Numbered from the stretch's first letter, positions 1 to 8,646 are shown. The stretch is DNA of 26,820 nucleotides from CAMQVM01 sp044433365 (GCA_044433365.1 JAWXTR010000031.1:1-26820); one strand, 5' to 3'. The notes: generated from the letters alone by a model not told the origin. Translations and numbers: made by a program.

Positions 1-247
1 ACAATAGACGCAATAATATGGACACAATCTTTGATTTGCTTATAAATAGAATGGTTAGAAATGAGCCTATTCGGCTATATAAGCATATTTAACAAGTGCG
101 CTCTATGCGCCTAATCCTAATAATTTTTCATGTTTTTTAGTTAAGGGGTTGTAATTAATTTTATATGTTCTATTTATTTAGTGGGTAAAATATCTCCATA
201 AGATATTTGTAATTTTACACTCTTATGGAGATATATATCGTAAAACA
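1..247. other. Gene-free left edge
   Basis: No convincing reading frame, tRNA or riboswitch was seen here. The only clear structure is the hairpin at 190-234 just past the end of the cobO gene. Two weaker short stems are present (AGCC/GGCT-type near 66-79 and GCGC-type near 98-113), without a recognisable RNA family. Confidence 0.5.
190..234 (-). terminator. Hairpin downstream of cobO
   Basis: Perfect 14-bp inverted repeat (ATATCTCCATAAGA at 190-203, its complement at 221-234) with a 17-nt loop, 14 nt beyond the cobO stop codon. Read on the minus strand it is followed by a short T-rich stretch. A role as intrinsic terminator is inferred from position and symmetry; the loop is longer than usual. 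Confidence 0.5.
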
Positions 248-781
248 TTAAAACTCAATGCCCTTACGGCTTAAAACACCTCGATTGTAAGGGTGTTTTT
301 CACATTTTACAAAGCTAACATAATCAGCAAGCTCCATTACTGCCTGAGTAGCTGAGCGACCTGTTAAAACTAGTTCGGTTGTAGCAGGTTTGTTTTTTAT
401 AAAGTCGATTAGTAACTGCTCTTCTATGTAGTTATCTCTTACAGAGATTAAAATTTCGTCCATAATAAGTAGGTCGAAATGTTGCTGACAAATCATTGCT
501 GCAATTTCATCTACTGCCTTATTTGCCTCTTCTTTGATAAGATCATTATCAAGCGATGTATCGAGGTGTGGATGCCCTTTTGCTCTATTTAACACCGTTG
601 CACCCAGTTTTTTAAGGCTATCCATCTCAGTGTAACCATACTTTTCAGGCTGTTTGTGAAACGACACATACAAAACCGTTAATCCTCCACCCAAAGCACG
701 TGCAGCAAGCCCTATAGCAGCAGTTGTCTTTCCCTTTCCGTCACCAGTGTATACATGAACCAGCCCTGTCTCTTTTTCCAT
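248..781 (-). CDS. cobO: Cob(I)yrinic acid a,c-diamide adenosyltransferase (CobA/CobO/BtuR family)
   Basis: Cytoplasmic enzyme that transfers the 5'-deoxyadenosyl group of ATP to the cobalt of corrinoids, giving the adenosylated form during cobalamin synthesis or salvage. The 177-residue protein has the family's N-terminal P-loop GDGKGKTT (residues 13-20), a Walker-B-like LLIMDE (residues 104-109) and the C-terminal LTGRSATQAVMELAD segment (from residue 139) that corresponds to the usual LTGRNAP region. Length matches the family. No other cobalamin gene and no cobalamin-riboswitch B12 box lies in the window, so salvage rather than a local biosynthetic cluster is the simpler reading. It is a single-gene unit with a TAGGTTTG promoter box at 830-837 and a hairpin after the stop. 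Its leader contains a GGGGAACTTCTAAAA half-site that closely resembles the leader at 21561-21580. Confidence 0.93.
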   Translation of the reverse strand: MEKETGLVHVYTGDGKGKTTAAIGLAARALGGGLTVLYVSFHKQPEKYGYTEMDSLKKLGATVLNRAKGHPHLDTSLDNDLIKEEANKAVDEIAAMICQQHFDLLIMDEILISVRDNYIEEQLLIDFIKNKPATTELVLTGRSATQAVMELADYVSFVKCEKHPYNRGVLSRKGIEF

Positions 782-793
782 AATATTTTTTAA

Positions 794-926
794 TTTTAGA
801 AGTTCCCCTTTATATTCGTTTTTAATTTACAAACCTACATAATTTTTCTGAATAATACGTAAATAAATGGCAAAAAAATCTTCCTCCGCCATTTATTGGC
901 ATTAAATATAAAGGGGACTTCTAAAA
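794..926. repeat. Nested inverted repeat spanning the cobO promoter
   Basis: The outer arm TTTTAGAAGTTCCCCTTTAT (starting at 794) is repeated inverted at 905-926 with one base missing. Inside lies a second perfect 10-bp inverted repeat, AATAAATGGC at 862-871 and GCCATTTATT at 888-897. The outer arms belong to the GGGGAGTTCTAAAA motif family found at other sites in this window. The left arm lies in the predicted cobO leader. Confidence 0.7.
830..837 (-). promoter_or_regulatory. Predicted cobO promoter, -7 box TAGGTTTG
   Basis: Minus-strand match to the Bacteroidetes TAnnTTTG consensus, about 50 bp upstream of the start codon. No clear -33 TTTG at the usual distance, so only moderate support. 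Predicted leader of about 42 nt. Confidence 0.5.
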
Positions 927-954
927 AACTCAGAAAATAAGTGGTTTATAACTC
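913..954. repeat. GGGGACTTCTAAA hairpin
   Basis: GGGGACTTCTAAA pairs with TTTATAACTCCCC across about 16 nt, with two mismatches. It shares its left arm with the larger inverted repeat 794-926, so alternative pairings exist. Member of the GGGGAGTTCTAAA family. Confidence 0.55.
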
Positions 955-1052
955 CCCTTAATAATCTCCGAAGTTTTATGTTGCATGTGATAGACAACCA
1001 AAACAGGGGATAAACAACTATGAGAATCCTATTTATACTCAATGTTTAGCCG

Positions 1053-1060
1053 TAACTTTG
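1053..1060 (+). promoter_or_regulatory. Predicted efflux-operon promoter, -7 box TAACTTTG
   Basis: Perfect TAnnTTTG match followed by CACCC. The -33 element is not a clean TTTG (TTTA at 1032-1035 is the nearest). Implies a leader of about 100 nt before the adaptor start at 1168. Confidence 0.6.
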
Positions 1061-1112
1061 CACCCAGAAAATATGTATAGTGTATATATATATGTGAATA
1101 ATGCAAAAATAA

Positions 1113-1142
1113 GAACTTCAATAAACTGTATTTTAGAAGTTC
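1113..1142 (+). repeat. Leader hairpin with GAACTTC/GAAGTTC arms
   Basis: Perfect 7-bp stem in the adaptor leader, ending about 25 nt before its ATG. The right arm belongs to TTTTAGAAGTTCCCTTTAT, the motif shared with several other leaders in the window. Confidence 0.5.
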
Positions 1143-1167
1143 CCTTTATTAATAAAAACCTACGAAT

Positions 1168-2220
1168 ATGAATAAACTTATAGCCCTGCTACTAGGGGCT
1201 GTTTTGATTAGCTCTTGTACAACCAGTAGCAGTGAGAAAAAAATCGTTAGACCTGTAAAGTTATACAAAATTGAATCCATGGAGAGTTTTGAAAAATCTT
1301 TTTCGGGATTGGTTGCACCTGATGAGTTTAGCAATTTAGCTTTTAAAATGGGTGGTTATATCACCAAGATGAATGTGATTGAGGGTCAGAAGGTCAGACG
1401 AGGAGAGGTCATTGCAGAGATTGATCCTCAGGATTTTCAGTTAGAACTTGATGCACAAAATGCAATCTACATTAAGTCAAAATCTCAAGCCGAGAGAGCT
1501 GAGAGGCTTTTAGAAAAAGATGCTATCTCTAAACAAGAGGCAGAAAGCTATGAAGCTGCATATATAAGTGCAAAATCGGCTTATGAAACAATGAAAAATA
1601 TTCTTGCTGACACAAAAATCATTGCCCCTTTTGGTGGCTTTATTCAACATAAGTATGTGGAAGGTTATCAACGGGTACAATCTGGTCAGAGCGTGGTACG
1701 ACTTATAAACCCAAACTCGTTGCAGGTGCTTTTTACAATCCCAGAGACAAATATCGAATACATATCAAAGGGCAGTAAACTATATGTCGAGTTTGATCTC
1801 TACAAAGGAGAACGTTTTGAGGCTGAGATAAAAGAGTATGTATAGGCTTCAAACTATGGTGCAGGAGTTCCTGTCTATCTAAAGATTACAGATAAGAAGT
1901 TCAATTCTGGTGATTATAAAATATCTGTAGGATTCTCATGCCGAGTGAGACTTGTAGTCGATAGTTCATCACAGTATAAAAACTCGTTAACAGTGCCAAT
2001 TTCTGCAATAGTTTATGATAATGAAAATAACCAAAAATCGCTGTTTTGTTACAATCTAGCTACTCAAAGTGTTGAGAGACGACACATCAGCGATAGCGGT
2101 ATTATTATAGGTGATGATATGTTGATTGTAGAGGGTGATATAAAGGTTGGCGATAGAATTGTTGCTGCTGGAGCATCATATTTAACAGATAATCAAAAAG
2201 TTAAAGTATTAGATAATTAA
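1168..2220 (+). pseudogene. RND efflux periplasmic adaptor lipoprotein (MFP/HlyD family) with an in-frame TAG
   Basis: Adaptor that would link the inner-membrane RND pump to the outer-membrane channel. The reading frame opens at ATG 1168 with a lipoprotein signal (hydrophobic stretch, lipobox LISSC, Cys17). The barrel-sandwich hybrid is visible around IEGQKVRRGEVIAEIDP and its return strand near KIIAPFGGFIQHKYVEGYQRV, separated by the alpha-helical hairpin (about residues 95-150). At 1843-1845 the frame reads TAG, then continues without shift for 124 further codons to TAA 2218-2220. The total of 350 codons is the usual adaptor length, and the downstream part contains the expected beta-barrel and membrane-proximal domain (GVPVYLKIT onwards). 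The truncated 225-residue product would lack these. A separate restart at GTG 1945 is possible but would yield a fragment. TAG ends other genes here (pump, channel, DUF3108), so reassignment is unlikely; recent nonsense mutation or a sequence error is favoured. Confidence 0.85.
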
Positions 2221-2420
2221 CACCAATAAAGGTTTGAAAAACCTTCTTCCGCTTTTAGCGAGCGGAGCGAAGCCGTGAGTGGAAACGAACGATTTTTGCC
2301 AGCCCTTTGGGCGTGCTTTTTCTAAAAAAGCATTAAAAAAAGTTATTTTTATAATTCTAGTTGCAAAAATAGCTCAAAATAGCTCCAATTTCAAACTTTT
2401 ATTCGCATAATTAATAAGAT
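2221..2420 (+). other. 200-bp spacer interrupting the efflux operon
   Basis: Between adaptor and pump. Contains hairpins at 2229-2245 (AAGGTTT/AAACCTT), 2250-2266 (CCGCT/AGCGG) and 2314-2332, with a locally G+C-richer string GCGAGCGGAGCGAAGCC unlike the surrounding A+T-rich DNA. No reading frame and no TAnnTTTG box for the pump gene were seen. Adaptor-pump spacing in this family is usually much shorter, so insertion of a small palindromic element is plausible. Confidence 0.5.
2314..2332 (+). terminator. Terminator-like hairpin between adaptor and pump genes
   Basis: Perfect 8-bp stem TGCTTTTT/AAAAAGCA with a 3-nt loop. There is no long T-run after it, so full termination is doubtful; it may attenuate transcription into the pump gene. 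Confidence 0.3.
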
Positions 2421-5400
2421 ATGTTAAATATACCAAAATACTCGATTGAGAACAAAAAGGTAATCTATCTTTTGCTATTGATTATCCTTATTGGTGGTGT
2501 CTTCTCTTTCTTTGAGTTACCGAAAAAGGAGGACTCTCCATTTGTCATAAAAACCGCTGTACTTATTACTCAGCACCCTGGTGCGACACCACAAGAGGTT
2601 GAAACTCTAATTTCTGAGCCTATTGAGCGAGAGATTCAATCAATGAGCGAAGTAGATAAAATCAAATCGGAGTCCTATTTCGGTGTCTCGAAGATAACAA
2701 TAGATCTAAACCCTGATATTGCACCAGAGAGAATGCCTGCAAAATGGGATGAGCTTAGACGTAAGGTAATTAACGTTCAACCACAATTACCAGCTGGGGC
2801 ATCAAATATTACGGTAAACGATGACTTTGGCGATGTCTTTGGAATCTACTTTGGACTAACAATTGACGAGGGTTTTTCATATAACGAACTACGTTATTGG
2901 GCGCAGAAGATTAGAACAAAACTCACACCAATTGATGGCGTACAGAAAGTTATGCTTTATGGCGAGCAGACCGAAGTGATAAATGTATCTATCACACCAT
3001 CAAAATTAGCCTCTTTGGGTATTGACCCAGCTGCAATCAGAGCAACCTTGCAGGGACAGAACACACAGGTAAATACAGGCTTAGTCTCGACAGATAGCTA
3101 CCAACTTCGTATCCTAACCGAGGGGACATACAGCTCATTAGAGGATATTGAGAATCAACTGATAGTGAGCAAGGATGGACGAGACATTCGTTTAGGTGAT
3201 ATTGCAACGGTTAAGCGAGGTTATTACGATCCACCAACAACACTAATGAGGGTGAATGGTAAACGTGCCATCGGTATTGGCGTAGCCACTGGTGCGCAGG
3301 ATAATGTTGTAGCAGTAGGCGAAAAAGTCGATATAGAGCTAGAGCAGATTAAGGAAATTATGCCTATTGGCATTGAGTTAACGTCACTTTATCCAGAGGA
3401 CAAGATTGCAAATGAGGCAAATAATGGCTTTATTATCAATCTGATAGAGTCGTTGTTGATTGTTATTGTTATCATATTCTTGGCAATGGGTTATCGTGCA
3501 GGACTGCTTATTGGTAGTTCGCTTATCTTCTCTGTTGCAGGTGCACTCTTGATAATGTGGATGACTGGTGTAGGGCTAAATAGAACTTCATTGGCAGCTT
3601 TTATCATTGCTATGGGAATGTTAGTTGATAATGCCATCGTTGTCACTGATAATGCACAAATTGGAATACTAAGAGGTAAAAACAGAGTTCAAGCTCTTAT
3701 TGATGGAGCTTTAAAACCTCAATGGGCTCTACTAGGTGCTACATTTATTGCGGTGGTTTCGTTCTTGCCTATGTATCTGGCACCATCTTCAGTGGCTGAG
3801 ATTGTAGCCCCATTGTTTGTTGTCTTGGCGGTGTCGTTGGGTCTTAGTTGGCTGCTTGCGATGAGTCAAACTACAAGCTTTGGAACATTTATTCTGAAGT
3901 CTCGAAGTGCAGGTAGCGAGGTGATTGACCCTTACGACAAACCTCTTTATCATAAGTTTGGAAGGGTGTTGACGGCTATGATTAAACATCGTTATTTGAT
4001 GCTTGCGAGTGTTATTATAACTCTTATCTTTTCGCTCTATATTATGGGGCTTATGCCACAGAGCTTCTTTCCTAAGATGGACAAGCCGTACTTTAGGGCT
4101 GATATGCTCTATCCAGAGGGTTATAGCATTCAAGCTGTGGATAAAGATATTAAACACTTGGAGGAGTATCTGAGCCAAAATCCCAAAATAAAAACCTATT
4201 CAATAACAATGGGTGGCACACCTCTTCGTTACTACTTGGCAAGTTCATCATTTGGACCAAAACCAAACTACTCGAATATTGTGATTGAAGCCTATAACTC
4301 GGAGGATGTTAGTGATTTGGAGCGTGAATTCTACTACTATATGAATGAGAATTACCCCAATACAATAACCCGTTCTGCACTATTTGCAATATCACCAACA
4401 ACTGAGGCAGCTATCGAGATTGGATTTATAGGCGAAAATGTAGATACCCTTACAATGCTCGTGGAAAAGGCTAAAAAAATAGCTCTTGAGAGCGAGAATG
4501 TCACAAGTGTACGCTCAAATTGGGGCGAGAAAGTGCCATTATGGAAACCAATATACTCGCAACAAAAGGGTTTGAGATTGGGTGTTACTCGTGAGAAGGT
4601 ATCTTCTTCGCTAAGTACAGTAACTAGCGGCATGACTATCGGAGGCTACCGAGAGGGTGATCTAACATTACCAATACTTCTAAAGGCGGAGGATAGTGGT
4701 GAGTGGAGTTTTAATGACATTAAGAGTGTTCCTGTTTTCAGCACAAAGGGAGAGCCAGTGAATGTGGAGCAGGTGATTGATGATTTTGAGGTTGATTATG
4801 ATTACAACCTTGTTCGTCGATACAATCGTGAACTATGTATGATGATGCAGTGCGAGCCAGTGCGTGGGGCTAATCTTATGGATGCCTTTACTGAGGTTTG
4901 GAGCAGGGTTCAGAGTGAGATTGATATTCCAGAGGGTTATAAACTCAAATATTTTGGCGAACAAGAGATTCAAGATCAAAGCTATTCAGCTCTCTCTAAA
5001 AATATGCCTTTGATGTTTATTTTGATGTATTTTATCTTGTTGCTCTTGTTTCCGAAGAACTTCCGCAAACCGATCCTTATTATGGCGATGTTGCCACTAA
5101 TGTTTATTGGTGTGGTATGGGGGCTTATAATATTTGGCAAATCGTTAGACTTCTTTGCTATTCTAGGAATATTGGGTCTTATTGGTATGAATATTAAGAA
5201 CTCTATTGTTTTGGTTGAGGAGATTGAGGTGCAGCTGTCAGAGGGAACAAGCAGAGTTAATGCAATTATCGAGGCTACAAAAAGCCGTATAATCCCTGTA
5301 ACAATGGCATCGGGAACAACTATTCTTGGTATGTTGCCTCTGCTTGGAGATGCTATGTTTGCTGGGATGGCATCTACTATTATGGGAGGTCTGTTTGTTT

Positions 5401-5480
5401 CGACAATTCTTACGATATTTATATTGCCAGTAACCTATTGTATATTCTTCAAAATAAAAGTTAGTAAAGATGAAAAATAG
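2421..5480 (+). CDS. RND-family efflux pump, inner-membrane permease (AcrB-like)
   Basis: Proton-driven exporter; trimeric in the inner membrane with large periplasmic porter domains. The 1019-residue protein has the family layout: first membrane helix at about residues 13-30, periplasmic region with the PGATPQEVE motif, a block of membrane helices about 335-490, a second periplasmic region about 550-850, and the final helix block about 860-1010. The helix-4 proton-relay motif reads GMLVDNAIVV with Asp403 and Asn404, where AcrB has two aspartates; this variant is known in other RND pumps. NIKNSIVLVEE in the second half carries the expected relay lysine. The gene is complete, and its stop overlaps the channel gene's start by 11 bp, indicating tight coupling. 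Substrate cannot be inferred from sequence. Confidence 0.93.
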   Translation: MLNIPKYSIENKKVIYLLLLIILIGGVFSFFELPKKEDSPFVIKTAVLITQHPGATPQEVETLISEPIEREIQSMSEVDKIKSESYFGVSKITIDLNPDIAPERMPAKWDELRRKVINVQPQLPAGASNITVNDDFGDVFGIYFGLTIDEGFSYNELRYWAQKIRTKLTPIDGVQKVMLYGEQTEVINVSITPSKLASLGIDPAAIRATLQGQNTQVNTGLVSTDSYQLRILTEGTYSSLEDIENQLIVSKDGRDIRLGDIATVKRGYYDPPTTLMRVNGKRAIGIGVATGAQDNVVAVGEKVDIELEQIKEIMPIGIELTSLYPEDKIANEANNGFIINLIESLLIVIVIIFLAMGYRAGLLIGSSLIFSVAGALLIMWMTGVGLNRTSLAAFIIAMGMLVDNAIVVTDNAQIGILRGKNRVQALIDGALKPQWALLGATFIAVVSFLPMYLAPSSVAEIVAPLFVVLAVSLGLSWLLAMSQTTSFGTFILKSRSAGSEVIDPYDKPLYHKFGRVLTAMIKHRYLMLASVIITLIFSLYIMGLMPQSFFPKMDKPYFRADMLYPEGYSIQAVDKDIKHLEEYLSQNPKIKTYSITMGGTPLRYYLASSSFGPKPNYSNIVIEAYNSEDVSDLEREFYYYMNENYPNTITRSALFAISPTTEAAIEIGFIGENVDTLTMLVEKAKKIALESENVTSVRSNWGEKVPLWKPIYSQQKGLRLGVTREKVSSSLSTVTSGMTIGGYREGDLTLPILLKAEDSGEWSFNDIKSVPVFSTKGEPVNVEQVIDDFEVDYDYNLVRRYNRELCMMMQCEPVRGANLMDAFTEVWSRVQSEIDIPEGYKLKYFGEQEIQDQSYSALSKNMPLMFILMYFILLLLFPKNFRKPILIMAMLPLMFIGVVWGLIIFGKSLDFFAILGILGLIGMNIKNSIVLVEEIEVQLSEGTSRVNAIIEATKSRIIPVTMASGTTILGMLPLLGDAMFAGMASTIMGGLFVSTILTIFILPVTYCIFFKIKVSKDEK

Positions 5481-6759
5481 ATATTTAATATTACTGCTTG
5501 CTATTGGTGTGGCGCAAAATAGCTTCGCTCAAAAGAACTACACTTTTGAGCGATTCAAAAGCGAAGTGTTAAATTATAGTGAGCAGATCAAACAGAGTGA
5601 AGCACAGAGGGAAGCTATGGCAGCAGCAGTAAAGCTATCACATAGCGCATTTTTACCATCTGTTGATGCAGGTGGCTCATACCAATATCGAATAAACGAC
5701 TATGAAGTAGGGTTAGGCTCTACCGTATTTGCATTTGACCACGATACATATAGTGCCGATATTGGGGTTGTGCAGCCGATATACGCAGGTGGTCAAATCC
5801 GCAACTCATACGACGCATCGAAAATTGAGTCTGAAATGGCAGACAAAGGCGTAGAGCTAACCACAGATAATATAATCTTAGCTACGGAGTCTGCCTATTG
5901 GGGAGCGGCAGCACAAAAAGCGATGTATGAAACAATGTGTGAGTATGTTGAGATTATCAGTCAGTTGGAGGGAACTATTAAAGATAAATATGATGATGGA
6001 CTGGTTGCAAAGACAGAACTAATTCAGATGCAATCACGAAAGCAAGAGGCTCAGATACAATGTTCAAATAGTCTACTTGCATATCGTATTGCACTACAAA
6101 ATCTAAATTCACTAATTGGTTGCGATCCTCTATCTGATATTGAGATAAGCGATTCTATACAAGTCAAGATGAATGTTCCCAAGTATTATACTATTCAAGA
6201 TGTCTTGAATCGTCGTCCCGACTATGTTATCTCTCAGTTAGGTGTGGAGTATCAAAAAAGTCAAGTAAAATTGGCTGGTACTGCTTATAAGCCAACTTTT
6301 GGAATTGGATTTAACGAAAGTTGGGGTACTAAATTGCTAAATTTGGATGGCTCAACACTCTTTAATAGCACGCTTTACGCCTCACTCAAGATTCCTATTT
6401 TCCACGGTGGTGCAGCTCGTCACAAAAAATCTATGCAATCGGCAATTCTCACAGCAAAGGAGTCTGAGATGAAAGATACAGAGGAGCAGATAACTAAGGA
6501 GATTGCCGCATCGTGGACTGAGCTTAGTGAGAATATAACTCAGGTTGATATAGCAAAAGAAAATTGCACATTGGCAGAGGAGAATCTCGAACTAAACACA
6601 TTTAGTTACAACGAGGGAAAACTCCAGATCGTAGATGTTCTCTCTGCTCAAGTAAGTTGGATTCAAGCATATACAAACCTAATTCAGATCTATCATAAAC
6701 AACGCATTGCGTATGCTGCTTATCAGAAATCGATAGGCTCTCGATATATCGAAGAGTAG
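5470..6759 (+). CDS. TolC-family outer-membrane efflux channel
   Basis: Outer-membrane component of the tripartite exporter. The 429-residue precursor begins with a cleavable signal peptide (residues 1-20, ending NSFAQ), followed by the two long helical repeats typical of the OEP family; GAAAQKAMYETMCEYVEIISQL and SWTELSENITQVDIAKENC are coiled-coil-rich segments, and VVQPIYAGGQIRNSYDASKIE and KIPIFHGGAARH are the paired beta-strand/turn motifs of the two halves. Length is normal. The start codon lies within the last codons of the pump gene, so translation is probably coupled to it. A bidirectional hairpin follows the stop. Confidence 0.92.
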   Translation: MKNRYLILLLAIGVAQNSFAQKNYTFERFKSEVLNYSEQIKQSEAQREAMAAAVKLSHSAFLPSVDAGGSYQYRINDYEVGLGSTVFAFDHDTYSADIGVVQPIYAGGQIRNSYDASKIESEMADKGVELTTDNIILATESAYWGAAAQKAMYETMCEYVEIISQLEGTIKDKYDDGLVAKTELIQMQSRKQEAQIQCSNSLLAYRIALQNLNSLIGCDPLSDIEISDSIQVKMNVPKYYTIQDVLNRRPDYVISQLGVEYQKSQVKLAGTAYKPTFGIGFNESWGTKLLNLDGSTLFNSTLYASLKIPIFHGGAARHKKSMQSAILTAKESEMKDTEEQITKEIAASWTELSENITQVDIAKENCTLAEENLELNTFSYNEGKLQIVDVLSAQVSWIQAYTNLIQIYHKQRIAYAAYQKSIGSRYIEE

Positions 6760-6784
6760 AGAATGATATAAGATTAGAAAGGAG

Positions 6785-6816
6785 TGTTCTCAATTACTTA
6801 ATTGTGATTGAGAACA
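6785..6816. terminator. Bidirectional terminator between efflux operon and LytTR regulator
   Basis: Perfect 10-bp stem TGTTCTCAAT/ATTGAGAACA with a 12-nt loop, followed by TTTTATT on the plus strand. It lies between two convergent stop codons only 59 bp apart, so it can serve both transcripts. Confidence 0.75.
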
Positions 6817-6818
6817 TT

Positions 6819-7535
6819 TTATTCATTGACATTTGACAATGCAGCATAGCTTTGATCTGCATATAAACGACCGATAGGTATAACAGTATATTTAAAATCT
6901 TTGAGTACAACATTCTGCTTTGAAAAAGAGGCAACCTGTGACTTAGCAACTATAAATGAACGATGAATACGTAAAAAGTTCGACTTTGGAAGCATCTCCA
7001 AAATAGCTTTTATACTCATTCTTGTCAATACGCTACGCCCTTCTTTGATGAATTGTATCTTTAAATAATTAGCCATTGACTCAATATATACAATATCTGA
7101 ATACTCTATTGTGATGTTTCTTAGTCCTGTTTTGATGGTTATAGCTCCAGACTCCATATCATCAATAGTCGCAACACGATTACGAATATCCATAATACGC
7201 TCGGCACGAAAAATAGCCGATGCAAATCTCTCGTAAGTAAATGGCTTATGCAGAAAATCTATGGCACGAAGCTCATATCCATCTACGGCATAGGAGGCGT
7301 GAGCTGTAGTAAATATCAGAAGGCACTCATCTGGTAGCTGTCGGGCTAATTCCAGACCCGAATACTCATTCATCTCAATGTCCAAAAGCACAATATCTGG
7401 ATTCTGCTCCTTGATAGTCTTTATTCCCTCTAATGGATCTGTAAAAGTCATTAGTTCAATATCTGGGTGTCTGAGCATATAACCCTTAATAAGTGATAGT
7501 GCCAATGGTTCATCATCAATTGCTATACATTTCAT
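6819..7535 (-). CDS. LytTR-family response regulator
   Basis: DNA-binding response regulator partnered with the adjacent sensor kinase. The 238-residue protein has an N-terminal receiver domain with the acidic pair Asp7/Asp8, phospho-acceptor Asp52 (IVLLDIEM), Thr76-77 and Lys97 (FLHKPFTYERF), and a C-terminal LytTR domain (about residues 130-232) with YIESMANYLKIQF and FLRIHRSFIV motifs. LytTR domains bind direct repeats in promoters by a beta-sheet fold. The start codon overlaps the kinase stop codon as ATGA, indicating coupled translation. The target genes cannot be read from the window; nearness to the efflux operon is suggestive only, since the two are convergent. Confidence 0.93.
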   Translation of the reverse strand: MKCIAIDDEPLALSLIKGYMLRHPDIELMTFTDPLEGIKTIKEQNPDIVLLDIEMNEYSGLELARQLPDECLLIFTTAHASYAVDGYELRAIDFLHKPFTYERFASAIFRAERIMDIRNRVATIDDMESGAITIKTGLRNITIEYSDIVYIESMANYLKIQFIKEGRSVLTRMSIKAILEMLPKSNFLRIHRSFIVAKSQVASFSKQNVVLKDFKYTVIPIGRLYADQSYAALSNVNE

Positions 7536-8530
7536 AACTCTATCTTTAATTCTGTTTTGTAAATATTATCTTCTATCTCACCACATTCTAAGCTGTATCG
7601 AGAGGGATATAGCAGCGAAAGTCGTTTTTTGCAATTTTCGATACCTATACCCGAAGAGGTGGTATTTCTCTGAAAAATAGCATTCTGAGTTGTAAATAGC
7701 AGCATCGATTTGTTTAGTATTAAATTTATCTCAATCGTAGAGTTATAAGATGAAGATACACCATATTTAAAAGCGTTCTCAATAAATGTAATAAAAATCA
7801 TTGAAGGTATTTTCGCTCCCTCATCGTCTATTTCATAATGAAAATCTACATTTGTAGTTTTACTCAAACGCATAGAATGTAGTTCAATAAATTCACGAAG
7901 ATATGCCACTTCATCGACTATCAGAACCCTCTCCTTGTCGCTATTTTGATAGATATACCTTACTATATTTGAAAATTTCATTATTACCTCACCAGTACTC
8001 TCTGCACCTGCAAAATTTAGAGAGTAGATAGTGTTGAGTGTGTTAAACATAAAATGTGGATTAATTTGCGACTTATACATAGCCAGTTCAGCTCTATTTT
8101 TCTCTACAATAAGCTCCTGATGCTCTCTGTTTCTGCGAATTAACTCTGCAAAAAACCCAAATACCGCAGTAAAGCTTATCACTATAAAGCCAGACATAAA
8201 TATCACTCCATTTTGAATCTTCGACATCTGAAATGCTGCTAACTCTTCGATACCATCTATTTTTATGGTAAGAGCCAGGAATGTGATAACCGTGAAACAC
8301 AATAGGGAAAGTGTGCTTTTAAGCCAATTTTTATGAATAATATATGTTACGAAATTAAACCTGATGCTTAGAGTGTATGTTACAATAAGATAGCTTATTA
8401 CAATCCAAAAAAGCTTAGAACTTTGCCATATATAAGCATTACTTGGAGTAAGAAGCAAAATGATTGGGATAAATAGAAAATAAAATGCCCAATAGGTATA
8501 GCGTAATATTTTAGTATCTCGGTTTTTCAT
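7532..8530 (-). CDS. LytS/YehU-type sensor histidine kinase
   Basis: Inner-membrane sensor of the His_kinase (LytS) class that phosphorylates the downstream LytTR regulator. Starting at ATG 8530 the protein has 332 residues: four membrane helices (about 13-28, 42-60, 72-89, 108-128), a short coiled coil, the H-box QINPHFMFNTLN with His159, and an N-box-containing ATPase domain (FITFIENAFKYG; SSGIGIENCKKRL). No extracytoplasmic sensor domain is present, so the signal is probably sensed by the membrane segment. The frame is open upstream to TTG 8692, but those 54 extra codons have no hydrophobic or family-like content and would place the promoter at 8536-8564 inside the gene, so 8530 is preferred. 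Confidence 0.88.
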   Translation of the reverse strand: MKNRDTKILRYTYWAFYFLFIPIILLLTPSNAYIWQSSKLFWIVISYLIVTYTLSIRFNFVTYIIHKNWLKSTLSLLCFTVITFLALTIKIDGIEELAAFQMSKIQNGVIFMSGFIVISFTAVFGFFAELIRRNREHQELIVEKNRAELAMYKSQINPHFMFNTLNTIYSLNFAGAESTGEVIMKFSNIVRYIYQNSDKERVLIVDEVAYLREFIELHSMRLSKTTNVDFHYEIDDEGAKIPSMIFITFIENAFKYGVSSSYNSTIEINLILNKSMLLFTTQNAIFQRNTTSSGIGIENCKKRLSLLYPSRYSLECGEIEDNIYKTELKIEL

Positions 8531-8535
8531 AATTA

Positions 8536-8564
8536 CAAAGTTACTATTTTTATAGTATTTACAA
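8536..8564 (-). promoter_or_regulatory. Predicted kinase-regulator promoter
   Basis: Minus-strand -7 box TAACTTTG (8536-8543) and -33 TTG (8562-8564) with an 18-bp spacer. The -7 box ends 5 nt before the chosen ATG, which predicts a leaderless or nearly leaderless mRNA. Confidence 0.6.
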
Positions 8565-8613
8565 TAAATAAGAACTGTTATATATCCCTTGATTCTACTG
8601 TTTATCCCAATCT

Positions 8614-8646
8614 TTTGTGCTAGTAGTGACATAATGTATATCTTTG
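8614..8646 (+). promoter_or_regulatory. Upstream promoter of the small membrane protein gene
   Basis: TTTG (8614-8617), 21-bp spacer, TATCTTTG (8639-8646). Good match to the Bacteroidetes consensus; about 85 nt leader. Confidence 0.5.

Larger units (their letters stand above)
782..1167. other. Gene-free palindrome-rich spacer between divergent units
   Basis: Holds the cobO promoter, the efflux-operon promoter, the nested inverted repeat 794-926, the hairpin 913-954 and the leader hairpin 1113-1142. No coding region is supported. Confidence 0.7.

Noticed and set aside
782..1050. Cobalamin riboswitch upstream of cobO
   Set aside because: No B12 box or GCCACUG core was seen, and the predicted leader is only about 42 nt.
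1843..1845. TAG reassigned to an amino acid
   Set aside because: TAG is the normal stop of the pump, channel, small membrane protein and DUF3108 genes, and no other gene here has an internal TAG.
3622..3632. Inactivating change in the RND proton relay (Asn404 for Asp)
   Set aside because: VDNAIVV variants are known in apparently functional RND pumps; one aspartate remains, and the rest of the gene is intact.
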